A stretch of DNA of 64,000 nucleotides from Symsagittifera roscoffensis (lineage: Eukaryota > Xenacoelomorpha > Acoela > Convolutidae), in the NCBI RefSeq assembly GCF_963678635.1, contig NC_087070.1:4622539-4686538 (forward strand), given 5' to 3'. Made by a program: the position numbers and the translations under genes. A model generated the notes under the pieces. That model saw only the letters and a list, made by a program, of their open reading frames with translations, did no database searches and had not been told where the DNA came from. Below, piece after piece: positions 23,061-34,825 of the stretch. Each line of letters starts with the position of its first letter. Within the stretch, counting starts at the first letter, position 1.

Positions 23061-23061
23061 T

Positions 23062-23262
23062 AAAAAAAGATAAAAACCCTACCACTTGAGCCCAAATTAG
23101 CATTAACGTGCTGAAATACTCAAACAACCCTACAGTACAGGCACCAGAAAAAGACCACAGTTTTGATTGTAACGATCCGGTTTGATATAATTGCCTCAAA
23201 AAACTATATATCTAACAACAACAAACGGGAGGGGTCGGATCTCATCTCGTCTCAGCTTTTAA
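23062..23262. repeat. Repeat B, inner copy
   Basis: Contains ACTCAAACAACCCTACAGTA, CACCAGAAAAAGAC and GATCCGGTTTGATATAA, each matched in the same order at 38815-39002. It abuts the inverted repeat A at about 23262. Confidence 0.7.
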
Positions 23263-23535
23263 GTTATAATGACTTTGTCGACCCGATGTTAATTGACCAC
23301 ACATTGAACTGGCTTCGGTAGAGACGGTCAAAGGCATGCGAACTTCGTTTAGACGCTAGCCATTCGTTTTATAACCTAGCTTTATTTTCCGTCAATATGT
23401 GCTTTCGAGCTATTGTTACGTTTTTCAATGTAAAGAACAATTGTAATAACAACTAACGTCAACATCGACATCTGGTTCAACCAAATTTTAAGCAACATAA
23501 AAGGTGTAAAGATTCAATGACCAGGCTTAGTTAGC

Positions 23536-26500
23536 TTGATTAAGTTTTCACGCACAAAGACAATTCATAATTTTTTCTCTCGTTTACAGCTTCAATCTTC
23601 ACGTCATCTCTTCGCCAGCGTTCACTGCTACGTGACCTCATCTTCGTGCGCCTCATCACTTACCTCCATCTCACTGTCTTCAAGTACTTTTCGCATTATA
23701 TCGACAAAGTGCCCCAACTTTCTTGATCTGACATTTTTTAAAGCAGATTAGGAGATTTACGTTCAATTGCCGCTCCCGGTTTCGGCAGAAACTGTTATGT
23801 GAGCGCAGGCTTACATTTCACTTCAGGTGAGCTTGTAAGACCTCGTTTTTTTCATTTTAATCGTGCAAAACATTCCAGCTACACGCTTCTTGGCGTTTAT
23901 TTGAGTCAAGAATACTCTCCTATAGGCACATGGTCCTAGTTTCAGCTGGAAAGAATTAATAGGCTTCCGCATTCCTGGATATATGACGTTTCGCGCGTTT
24001 AAATGTCCACGTCGTCATCACTGCGCGGAACAAAGGCATCAATCTTTGCCTTGCCCATATTCTTTTAATTGCATTCGGTATCTTTAGGATATTGCAGATA
24101 GCCTGAAACAAATCCAATTATCTACTGTGAATCAATTTGCTCAACTGCCAAGGGTTCGTTATCGTCATCTCTTGCTCGTTCGTCCCGGCATTGGCTTCAA
24201 GCTATCTCAACGCTACCATAGCGCTGACCACCAATATCAGAACGGTTAAAATTGGTTGAAATCGCTTGCTCGGTTAAAATCGATTACTCCCGTGGAGAAA
24301 AATTCTCCAGAATCCCAAATCAACACTAAGTTCGCTCGATTGGGGTGCCAGAACGTCTACGCCAGGCCGTGACAAGGGTACTCCTCATGAGTCAACAAAT
24401 TGTTCCTCCTGGTCCGGTATCCTGAGTTCTTTAGCAATGGTTCAATTTCCATCATCACTTGATGCGTCTCGTCCTTTTCGTCAGTCATGGGGAAATCCGT
24501 CGATACTGCCCCGCTCACCTTCTTCTTCTGCACGTCACTAACGTCTCCTTCAATCAACTTCAATAGTTTTATTCGCACTATGTCTCTCAATTTGCCAATC
24601 GCACAAATTTGAGTATTTGTCGATTTAGCTGATTGATCAATCTGTGCTGTGTTCTTGCATTCACTACAACCATGTGCATTTGTTAATTGCTATTACAGTA
24701 TGGCGCGGAGCTTCATACCACTAAATATTTTGAGCCAGCGGTTTTGTGATATCCCTTGCTACGTTTCAGGCTTATTTCACTTTCCAGAGCTTCTCGCCAG
24801 CCACTTATCTTCTTTTCCGTTTGCAACGCTCCGGGGATTATTTCCACATTTAACGCTGTTACTAGCTCGTGCGCCCTCTCCAGAAGTTCGAGCGATTCAA
24901 TCTAACTAGTCATGTTTTAAAATCCTATGACAGTTATCAACACTTATCAGGTTCACTTTAGTTGCCCCGTTGCAATCTGCAATTAGTTCACTTTCACTCC
25001 TGTCCGACATTTTCAATCTCACATATACCTTCGCTAGTTAGCAATGTTGTTGGCTTCAAGTTTTCAAACAATGGCTCGTCCCACATACATGCCCTTCCAG
25101 TCCACAACTGGAGGCCAGGCAAGTGCTTTTTGTCATCCATTAACTTGGAGAATTTCATTCGGATGCCTACGTGGGTGGCTTCTCATTCTGTTTCTTTTTG
25201 TTTCAAAGCTAACAGGTGATGTATCACGGCCAGATTGTGCAAACTCTCGTCATCATCATGTTCTTATTCTATATCTGCGGTGACGTCCCATTTAGACCTG
25301 CATTCGGATTTGGCACCATGAAGTGTTCATGAGCTCCCACATTGTCATTGGACTGGTTTTCAGCGGACCGTCCCTTGAATCAACCTCAAATATCACTTTT
25401 CCTCCCAGTTTTGGAACCGAGGGTTCGACCACTCGTTCCTCCAAGACCACGCCTATGTTGCATTAGGCGTGATAATTGCAAATGCTCTGAGGTCTTCATC
25501 CTCAATTCTGGCACTCGTTTTACCTTTAAAATCGAGAAATATTGCTTGCTCAAAATCAAAATACGCGTCCGAAGCATCCTCATCAACGAATGGGTTGTAA
25601 GCCATCCCGGACTCGCCTGATACTGTCTGAAATGCCTTCTGCTGTCCCAGCTTTACATACTCTTTCGGACTTCCGATCTTGTCCAGGAGCCACCGGCTCA
25701 CTCTAAGCTCTTCATAGAGCATCTTTTTATCTTTTCCAAAATCCGGTAACTGTCAAAGTCGAACAGCTCTTTAGCGGGGATCTTGCGTGTTATATCTTGG
25801 TAAAGTTCCATCAAAGCTCAACAATTTTTCTTCACACTTCGTGCCTCCTTGCCTAATAGCTTTTACACAGTCTACGACCCACCAAAAATCTCGCAAAGCA
25901 AAGTCTGTGGCAATCAATGTTTTTGGAGCTTAAGTTAGCCTCAACTGTTGCTCTCTAGACTTGTTTCATCGGTGGCTTCATATTCAGCCCTCTTTATTCC
26001 CAATAGGCACTACTTCAATTTTACTTGCAAGTCCGTCTTCACACATGGAATGGCCAGATATGCCATTAGTGTCGATGGTGTGTTCATGGTGTCATCGAAA
26101 TACTTCTGGAGATTTGTTCTCCAGAAAATCTTTATAAACTGCACTCAGCCTTTCTCGCTCGCTCTCGATGACATCACGGTGCCGTATTCTTTTCTTCTCA
26201 GAATTGAACTTGTCCCTAGCTCTTTCAAGTTTTCCTGCGTGGCTTGCGTGTCTTGCCATGCCATCAGGTGTCCTCTCAGCGAATTCCTTGCCTTCAACAT
26301 TTCTGAAGAGCCACCAGCTGGTTCACTCATTTACACTGATTCAGATTTCGGGGTCCTGCTAAAGTTGACCACGTCGAGTTGTACTCCAAGTTTCTTTCAA
26401 AGAAGCATGACTCCTTATTTTTTACTGTCGCCTTCTGTCGGAAACGGGCTTGACTTCACCAGTCGGGCCTCGTTTTTGTTGCAGTAGATATTGCAGAAGT

Positions 26501-27790
26501 AGAGTCCTCCAGTGTTTCGTTGAACTCCTTCTTCGATCCCTGTAACTACTCTGGATATCTGAAAAATACAAACAGGTCACCTAATCTGCGAAGCGTCATC
26601 GTGATTAGTGTGAGCTGAACGTCTAATTGGTGATCCGTAAATAACTGAAGAAATTTTTTATTTCAAGAGGTCACATAAAGCGCTAATACGATGCCTATCG
26701 ACAAACTCCTGGTGTCAATCAGAACGTCTCTCGAGGCTCCGGGATAGCAGATATTCAAGAATGCAGGCATCCATCCCACACCTAGTAGCGAGGGTTGAAT
26801 AGGATTTCACGTATTCGTTCATCATTGCTAACACATCCACCTCGAATCGATATACGGACATCATATTTTTTCCTGCATCAACTGCAGCATAGTTCTCGTG
26901 TCTCCTCTCTTATATCCAAAGTCGCTTTCAGGTACTGGTGGACTTCTCTTACCACCGCTGGCGCATGCTCTAATCTGCCTGTCTCCTCAGCGTGCTCAGG
27001 CGTGGAGACAAGCAGATTCATAGGTTATTTTGAGTTTTTGTCCTCAAAGTCAGAGCACTGAGGCCTTACTCAGTGAAAGTAGCTTTCCGCCTGACCATGC
27101 TTCCCTCTGCATTTCTTTCATAGTCCACCTGTCTGAACCTCAAGTCGTTCGCTACATGTCGCACCAGCCTGTGACCATCGTTCACTCTTGTTCTCATTTT
27201 CACAGTTCTAAACCCTGAACTGCGTATATCAAAATCCTTGTCGTGCTATGATCTTAAATCCCTGATTTACCTTCGATATGTCTGACCATACCGCAAGTGG
27301 TACCTCCGCGTATCCCTTTGGTTTTGGCGTTTTTAGTTGACCTTGCCTCCTCTCGTCTCCTTCCACCGAATCTTATGGTGCATTTTGTTGGGCATATTCT
27401 TGACCAGGAAAATCACTTTTCGGCTGGCGTCTTTTCCTTCCTCGCCTGATGAGGGATGTCCATCAATGAGCTCGTGTTCAAAGATACCATCGTTTTACCT
27501 CGGGCACCATTTTAAGATCCACCAGCATCAGTGAAATGTTTGTTGAAACCGGGATACCGTGGGATTGTGCACATTGAGCAATCTTAGTGCATCTGCGCGG
27601 CATGTCAGTGTGGTCATATTAGGATTCGAGGTCATATCCCTCTTATTTCGTCCCCCTCAACCTAGGCTCTGACCTATTTCACATCAAGTCACTGGTTCTG
27701 TCGGTTTTGATGACAGCGGCCAGATCTACTTGCGAACTATGAACCTCTAAGGATCGACTTCTAGTGGCGGGGACGGCCCCCAATTTTTTT
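23536..27790 (-). pseudogene. Post-SGNH broken coding-like region (R1)
   Basis: Minus-strand counterpart of the region after the SGNH domain in copy L. Frames at 24357-24590 (77 codons, one residue different from L) and 25453-25722 (89 codons; GYVKL of L is EYVKL here) are conserved. The stretch 23536-24960 is nearly identical to L, whereas 25-27.8 kb shows several percent divergence and small indels. A ~118-bp segment at about 26.5-26.65 kb is absent from L. Confidence 0.45.
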
Positions 27791-28360
27791 TTATAACATC
27801 CGAACTGGGAGAGGTAAGCCATGGTTCGCAGCTTTGCCTCCATCTCCTCTATCTTCATTTGAAAGCGTCGTTAATCCACTGTCTTCCTTGCTGAGTATTA
27901 AAGTAGATTCCATTCCATCGCTCGTCAACCCGTGGCGATCAATTTGTCGTAATAGTGCATGTCTCGTTGACCATGTCAATTCACCGGTTGTATTATTTTT
28001 CATAATTACGGCGATCGTTGAGCCAGCGTCTGGGTTAAGAAGAATGGTGCAAATATTACGAGTCTTAGTTTGCATTTCTCTTTCTGCTCGTTGAGGAAGT
28101 AAGCCATCAGTGGTTTCCACCTAGCCTCCGGTATGATCGGGTTCCTTAAAACGTCGTTCGTCCCTACCTGGAGGATCACCATCTCCACCCTGTCGTCGTT
28201 CTGCAGCTCCATAATTTTCATCACCTTAGCCACAGAGGCTCCACCAAAGGAGTACGCGGTGGTTTGATCTACCACAGAGATTTCCGCCAAATCAATCTCA
28301 TCAAGTTATCTTCGAGGGTGCCAGCCTACGCCGTTCAGATCAGCTCTTGGATGGTCCGCA
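27791..28360 (-). pseudogene. SGNH-hydrolase-like domain (R1)
   Basis: Inverted copy of the domain in copy L. Block III is better preserved here: DDRVEMVILQVGTNDV keeps GTND. Block I reads EDNLMRLIW with the Ser position again Asn, the same 2-nt insertion precedes LAEISVVDQTT, and the block V His is again Glu (TSDGMEST). The shared lesions mean that the sequence was already dead when the segment was duplicated. Confidence 0.7.
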
Positions 28361-29200
28361 GCGATTTCGACAACTAACCGTCCAGCGCCGATATCTTTTC
28401 TAATGTCGATTTAGCATGATTTCTCTGTAGCGTCACTTGGTGCTGGCCCGGCCGGTTCAGCGGAGTCCGTAATTCGTTCAATTCTGGCTGGTGAATAGTA
28501 TTGCGCGCTGGGAAGCAAATATTCTACCTGAGCTCCTCATTTTATGTATCTCCTGCATCGTTGCTTTGGCCACTGCTCGAACGTTTCATAAACTTGAGGT
28601 ACCAGGTACGTTTCCGGTGGATCTGATTTTGTCTTCCTGGCACTAGCAGATGAGCTCACTTGAGGAAGAGGCCCAAAATGACACGGCCCATAAAGCTCCT
28701 GAGTTTTCGCTCTGTTTTCTTGTCAAGTTTCTCACTCGTCTCTGCCGTCTGGATCTCGCTTTTGTTCATTTCGAAATTCTCGAGGTTGGAGCGGCAGTAG
28801 AAGAATCTGCTGAATGTGATGGGCCCCATACATCGCTTGATCTCTTTGATCCAATGAGAGGCTAGGTAGAGGATTTGAAGCAGACTGACTGAGGCATCTC
28901 CCTTAGCCTTTAGTTCTTTTGCGCGCCCAAGCCCGGCTCACGAACCGGGTCGTTACCATACATCTCTCAACGTTGCCATCGCATAAGCCTACAGCTGCCG
29001 CTTTTAGAACTACCTCCGTGGGACGGTATCCACGGCCCTCTCTTCCCATAGCATTTAGTAGTGCAACTAAGAATTATGTCAGCTCCGGATGCTCCAGTCC
29101 AAAAATACATTCTAATAGGTTCTGGTACATCTCATCTAGAGCTTTTCCTAGACTCGCTGAGATCAAATTTGTAAGTTCGATGGTTTTACTAATTGTCTTT
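28361..29200 (-). pseudogene. Conserved segment upstream of the SGNH domain (R1)
   Basis: Minus-strand counterpart of 16593-17420. SLGKALDEMYQNLLECIFGL and LLNAMGREGRGYRPTE are recognisable with a stop between them. A basic segment follows. No domain known to me. Confidence 0.45.
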
Positions 29201-29757
29201 CGCCCGGATTATTCTTGGTTATGATTGCAATGACACAAATGTTTGATCAATCACGATTGAAAAGACAAATCACGACTCAGACACTGTAATTAAATCTGTT
29301 TAATCTCACTAAAAAATTTCGTCAGATCAGTCTCATCTTTGGATAACGTCAATTCTTATTTGATCTAAGGATAAGCATCGAGGTGGATCGCAAAACTTAT
29401 CTTTAAAACGTCATCAGACTATGTCGGTTTAAGATAAATTGATGCTGTCACCTACAAGTTTTGAATAATCTCATGTCACTATCAAACACACTGAGGGTGA
29501 TCATTACATGAACAAAATTGTACTCAAACCTACGACATGATAAGATAACACCTCATAATATAACCCTAACCTTAACAAAATAAAACCTAAAATTCAACCC
29601 GTATTTTAGTGATTAGATCCTTGTCTTAAAAACATAGCATGCGAGATAAAATCCCAAACTTAACCAATGCGTTAGCATATGCTTAGACAGTATTTCTTCC
29701 GTAAGTACACTTCTATTCTACTTCTAAGATAATCACATGTACTAGAGCTTGAAATTT
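29201..29757 (-). other. Non-coding-like part of the element (R1)
   Basis: Inverted counterpart of 16011-16560; no open frame, nucleotide match very high. Confidence 0.45.
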
Positions 29758-31098
29758 TTAAGGATTTAGTTTTTCACTGTTTGAATCATAAATTAGTGAA
29801 AAGACTGAGATCACTCCTCTTTCGACCAACGAATTCCTGAGTCTAGTTAGTGCCAGCATCAAATTATCGGATTCCCTGCTGTTTATCAGTGGCCTTAGTA
29901 ATCGAAAAGCCCAGTTTCTGTGATGCAACAGGGGCAGCGCTATCATCCCTACTACACCGGGCCTTTGTTTTCATAATAATTTGTTTTCTCGTACTCCCTT
30001 CTGAAGTCGGACGCTAGCGCTGTTTTGAAATTTGCATCCACGGTTATGGCGATGGCGCACATTCATTTCATGAGTATAAAAACACTGTTACTTCAGGTAG
30101 TAATTTGGGAGATCGAAAAACATGTCGAAATCCGTTCTGAAGCCGGTTTGCTAGTATTGTCTCCCTCCGTCTCTAGTTTTCGTGTTTCCCTTGAGAATTT
30201 TATATTTTTCATTATTAGATTTAGGGTGTGGGTAAGTCCTACCCTCACTCGCAGGAAAAAATTGTCCATCGACAACCCCGTCGGTCGCCCAGGTTGGATT
30301 CGAGAACGCAAAAAGTTCCAATTGGAGCGCCCCAGTTGGATTCAGTTTTGTCGTGACTTATGTATTTGAAGCTGGACTGATCGACCTACTGGATCTTCAG
30401 CAGCCAAATCCTTGGTATCAGCAGCCATATCCAGAATTCATTCGAATACTCGCAGATTTGTCAATTCATTGTTGTGCAACTGCTTCGTCTCAGATTCGAT
30501 TTCCGCCTCCGGTTCTGCTCGATCATCGATGTTATATGAGACCATTGTTTAATAGCGTCTCTCAGTGCGATTTCGCCCGCAACAAAATTGTTACTGTATC
30601 GTTTATTCTTCTTTGAATCTCTTCCCCTCTTGCCTTTTCGGGTCTCCATAGCCAAGGAAAAATCAAGTTCTGTTCTCTTATCGATTTCCAATTTCTCCAG
30701 GTCATGTCAGTCCTACTCAGCATATGGGAGAGATTCGTTGGCGACCTACTTTTTTCAGTAACTTCCTGATATAATGACAGGTTGCAATAATCACCTCATT
30801 CCCATCGTTGTTATCGCTTTCATTCACTCCCTTTCGTTCTGATCTTTTTCATTCACTTCACAAGAGGTGTCCACCATCAAGGAGTCATCCCCATTCAAAT
30901 CTGCTGGGATGAAAAAATCTTCCGACGAAGCGTGGTTGTGGTTTGATATTTTCATAAGCAGCACCGCGTCAGGTGCTCAATCCACAGAAGTGGCCACTTT
31001 GTTGTACTTCGGATATCTGTAATGGTCCACGCCCATTCTTCAGCAATTTCTTGGTTCCCTTTGGGTGAACTACCTCGTGCTTTTGCGTCAGCGATGTT
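29758..31098 (-). pseudogene. Integrase tail and post-integrase remnant (R1)
   Basis: Starts at the junction with ASLTQKHEV-type residues, then GTKKLLKNGRGPLQISEV in broken frames, the Lys/Arg-rich 76-codon frame (30461-30691) and LLHHRNWAFRLLRPLINSRE (29758-29946). These match copy L at about 87-90 percent of residues. Confidence 0.6.
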
Positions 31099-31101
31099 CT
31101 C

Positions 31102-31287
31102 TCACCTGCTGCCTTTCTCATTGACTTTGCAAGCAGGGTCCATCATCAAGTAGTCACCCTCCTCCATGTCTTCAGTTATACACCAGTCTTCTCTGAACGG
31201 GTTTTGTGGTTTATTGTTCTCAATGTGCGCAGCTCGGCCAGAACTGAGAATTTTAAAACGTCCCTCTTTATGTACCACCGTTATCAT
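31102..31287 (-). pseudogene. Integrase C-terminal module (R2)
   Basis: A 61-codon frame with EGRFKILSSGRAAHIENNKP, the GPY/F-like end of the integrase, followed by an acidic tail ending ACKVNEKGSR and a stop. Because R1 also begins with this module, the junction carries two partial integrase C-termini in tandem. Confidence 0.6.
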
Positions 31288-31689
31288 AAGCGGCTCTCTC
31301 CATTTCTTTATTCCTTTCTGTGGGATAAAGCTCTGAAATGCCCACCAGTAATCTCCTACCGAGTAAGTTTTTCCACCAGCTGCTTTGCTATCAAATTTTT
31401 TTTCTCTACCTCGCCTGAGCTTGTTGCATATTGCGTCTACATAGGTCGTTTAGCTCCTGCTGACGTCCGATCAGATCTCTTACATAGACTTGTGGCGATG
31501 TCTTCTTTCCTTCATACTCAAGGTAAGAAAAATTCCAGGGCAAAGCATTTTCATGCCCAGTCAATATCATATCCTAACTGATTCCTGTAGTGGAGTGCTG
31601 CGTAATGTTGTAAGCACCCATCACTTGTGGCAAAAATCTATCCCAATCAGTCGTGTATCAAAAACAAAACACCCTCAACATTGACACCA

Positions 31690-32150
31690 GAGTCCAATTT
31701 TGTCTTTCAACTCAGTCATTTGTCTGGGAAGAGTACGTCGTAGAAAGAGCCTGGGCTATCTGAAAAGGTTTCATGAGCTCCTTGATCAGCTCTGCTACGA
31801 AAACAGCTCTATTGTCCAACTGGAACTTCATCGGACATCCATGTCTAGCTATCCAATTGTTGATCAGATGATCGCAAGTCTCTTCGGCTGAGGCAGTTAT
31901 GCAGTCAACGACTTCTACATACTTGGTGAAGTGGTCGATCATCACTAAGACCTGAATATAGCCACTGTTTGTCATACATATCTTCTGATGATCATTTTGT
32001 ACCACTTCATTGCACTCGATCGACTGCAACTCGACAACTCGATCGACTGCAATGGGAATCGTAATTTCTTAGAATCTCTCTCCTGCTGTCATGAAAGAAA
32101 TGCCTTCTCCAACCCAGGCCATTCAAAGCGTTTCAAGATTCTCTGGTCCA
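31690..32150 (-). pseudogene. Integrase catalytic core (R2)
   Basis: The frame 31712-32029 holds VVQNDHQKICM with the first Asp, LVMIDHFTKYVEVV, CDHLINNWIARHGCPM and FQLDNRAVF with the second Asp. It then ends in a stop right where the Glu-bearing helix should begin (STTYSSQTND). The triad is therefore incomplete. Confidence 0.75.
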
Positions 32151-32433
32151 CTTTATCAAATCATTGATCGCCCATCTGATAATGTGACCTGAAGACTAGT
32201 TCCGTCTGATAGAGTTGCAGCAACACTATCGCGTTATATTTGTACAGGAATTTGTCATCTTTTCTCCTTTTGCAGATAACGATCCCATCCTTATTCAGAT
32301 ACAGCCGTCCCTCTTTCTGCATATAGTACTGTCTCAAGATCTGGTAACTATCTTCATCCAGATCCCTTTTGTCTCGTGCCCCATTATCGATCCATTTTTT
32401 TAATCTACTTGCCATGCGGTCAATTTCCTGCAC
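32151..32433 (-). pseudogene. Integrase N-terminal zinc region (R2)
   Basis: RWI-type block, ILRQYYMQKEGRLYLNKDG, VICKRRKDDKFLYKYNAIVL and the end FRSHYQMGDQ. In Ty3/gypsy integrases this segment ends in a zinc-binding His pair; the second His appears as Asp here. The following CxxC is not visible because of a deletion near 32.05-32.15 kb. Confidence 0.6.
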
Positions 32434-32601
32434 TCTTAGTACGTCCGAGAGTCTGTATCTTGTCTACAAATATGTCTTCATGACCATATAGTGACAGTTC
32501 AGCTCATCGGGTTGATGTGCGTCATCTTCCATTTTAACACAATAAATCTTTGTCAATGGCTTTGTCTCCCGTTTGAATTGTTCTAGGTCAATCGTGACTG
32601 C

Positions 32602-33730
32602 TTATTTCTGTGGTAATAGACTCATCGAACATTTTGATACTGATATCGTCTCCAAGTCATCTGCCGCGTTATCAAAGATTTTATCACTCGGTAACAGGTA
32701 GCGATCACTGTCAGGGTCTTGATACACCTCCCTGTCCAAGTCTCTTGTTCGAGTCTCCACTAGCAATGTGTGTATCGCCAACTCTGATAATTCAGCTCCC
32801 GTACTCAAGTTCCTGTCTAAATACTTGTCAATCTCCGAATTCCTCGAGATGTCTTCGACAGATGAGTCTACAGTGGAGCATGTCTCCACGGCAGATTCTG
32901 TTTTGATTGATCTACTCTTCCATCTAAACTCCTCGGACAAAACTTTGTCCACCTGGTCTTGTCCATCTACATCTCCGCTTCGTTCAGTGTTCGACTCATC
33001 GGACAAGTTTTTTTGCTCCGAGTGTTTCGACTCCACTTCTATCAGTCGTTGGTCAGGCGTCTCCAAAATGACTGCTTTCTTCTGAGTACCGGTCTCGTGC
33101 TCCTTCAACTTGTACGATGTTCTCAATAAAACACTTTGAAGGATTGAGGAGACTAGTTGCTGATCTACTGTCCTACAGTCCTTCCAGTTTTTTTCCGCTG
33201 ACGTCCTGATTGTTTTATCCGTACTTTATCCTTGATGCCATGGCTGCTACCCGTTCGGGATCCTCTCTAGTCAATTCTTTCTTTCTTTCTCTAACAATCC
33301 ACGCAGCATCCGTATCACCCCTGGTGTGACCTGCACCGTTTTCTCCAGAAATGAGAGACTTTTATATTCATGCGAGACAGCTACTGCTGAACCAGATTTG
33401 AACGTAGCAACAGATCCAAGGGCACTGTGTCCTTTTTGGATCAAATCTTAATTTCTACCGCTTTTTTACCGGCAATTCAGGATGTCCCGGTATCGGATGT
33501 CCTGACTAATCAAACCATCTCATCAAAGGAAATGCCTCGTAAGTTTTTTTGTCTAAAAATTAAAAACTTTCCCTTATTCTTGCCTGATTGGCCTGCTTCT
33601 GTTACAATCTTTCGTAAAATTCAGTTTTATTGCTGAGGCTCTCAGCCTTCTGGTGCTTGTCACACACCCTGTGTTCGATTATTATGTGGTAGCCATCCCA
33701 CCTGACTATCCAATGTAACTCTGTTCCATC
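32602..33730 (-). pseudogene. RNase H tail and acidic tether (R2)
   Basis: Starts with the last RNase H residues (WIVRWDGYHIIIEHR, KHQKAESLSNKTEF). It continues through proline/charged linker sequence to the 174-codon frame at 32602-33126, which is Glu/Asp/Ser-rich and ends LAIHTLLVETRTRDLD, EVYQDPDSDRY. It is equivalent to the 13.2-13.9 kb linker in copy L. Confidence 0.6.
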
Positions 33731-33909
33731 GAATTTTTTTCAAGCAGGATAGGGCTCGGTTGTCTACTCGCAGTTTAAAGGGAGCGCTCGCCTTTTTCGT
33801 GTGACGGAAAAGCTCCGGCCTAAAACCACTGAATTTTGAATGTTTGGTCCCGATACGAGGCTAACCTGCATCGTGTTTGCATCAGTTATTATCCTATTTA
33901 CTGGTCATA
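33731..33909 (-). other. Deletion junction replacing RT and RNase H (R2)
   Basis: Between the end of the protease region and the terminal RNase H strand there are fewer than 200 bases, whereas copy L has about 1.7 kb. The frame fragment SVVLGRSFSVTRKR, from the protease-RT linker, is followed almost directly by RNase H sequence, so an internal deletion removed all RT motifs. Confidence 0.65.
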
Positions 33910-34616
33910 TTACATAATCCTGTCTGGGTTCCTGATTGTTATTAGTCCTTTATTCGGGACAATTCTTGAGTCGAAATTTCTGACAAAGTCATGCCACAAG
34001 ATCATTTGATCCGAATCATCGAGGTTTTCCACCACCAGTAAACTCATCCAGAGGTTCCGTCCTCCCATCTGAAGGACTGTTATTGGGTTTTTTCCGGCCA
34101 CGTAGATGGCTCCGCGATGGGCGGCAGCCAATCTTAAGTTCGTAGTCATCAGGTCCTCCCTGGTGAAACCCAATTTTTCCCATGTTTTTCTCGGTATTAC
34201 ACTGATATCGCTCGTGTGTCTAGAAGTTCTGATACCTCTAACTTCTTTCTATTGGTGTCTAGTAGATGTGCAATCACATATGCTTCGTATCCAATGTGTA
34301 CAGCATCTTGTTCTATCATGGCGTCAAGACAAACTCTGCGGACCTACAACTCTTCTTGATCCAAACATATCTGTTCTGTTTGGTCATTGTCTGTCGTAAC
34401 GTAGGTCTTGAAACATATTTTAATCCCGTTCACGATGAGCATCACTTGAAATGGTCCGTAGACTTCCACGTAACGCCCGTGAAGTCTCATGGTTCGAGTG
34501 CCACCTGTCGTTAAAGATGCTGGCACGGCCCTCGACTCAGTGCATGGTTCGCCTTGTCTCAGATAATCAGCACAATTGTCCATATGTATCATGGTGAGCT
34601 CCGAAGGCTCACTCAA
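33910..34616 (-). pseudogene. Aspartic protease and upstream linker (R2)
   Basis: The upstream frame 34344-34616 (SEPSELTMIHMDNCADYLRQ; RYVEVYGPFQVMLIVNGIKI) leads into ELLDTRAISV at about 34.22 kb, where the catalytic DTG is DTR. The domain continues in 33910-34173 with RLAAAHRGAIYVAG and LLVVENLDDSDQMILWHDF. The Gly-to-Arg change in the active-site turn should abolish activity. Confidence 0.75.
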
Positions 34617-34825
34617 ATTCCTGATAACCTGCTAGATGCCTCGCTCGAGAGAAGATCGACTGTATCTGGCTGCTTTGAGGCACCATTCTAAATGTCTGCC
34701 TCGAGATTCAACTTCTTGTTCAAACTGCTCGGTGTCTTCGTTTCTTCCACCGCGGATGCTTCGAAGGCATTGAGTTGATCTTGAGTTCTCTCGTTTTCCT
34801 GTTCGAGCTTGAACTTTTGTTCAAT

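Larger units (their letters stand above)
23265..31098. repeat. Right arm of the giant inverted repeat (R1)
   Basis: Reverse complement of 14658-22360. It is an inverted segmental copy of the integrase C-terminus, post-integrase region, SGNH domain and downstream region of copy L. The outer limit is sharp: at about 31098 the match to L stops inside the integrase C-terminal region and a different, more divergent Ty3/gypsy copy begins. Confidence 0.9.
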
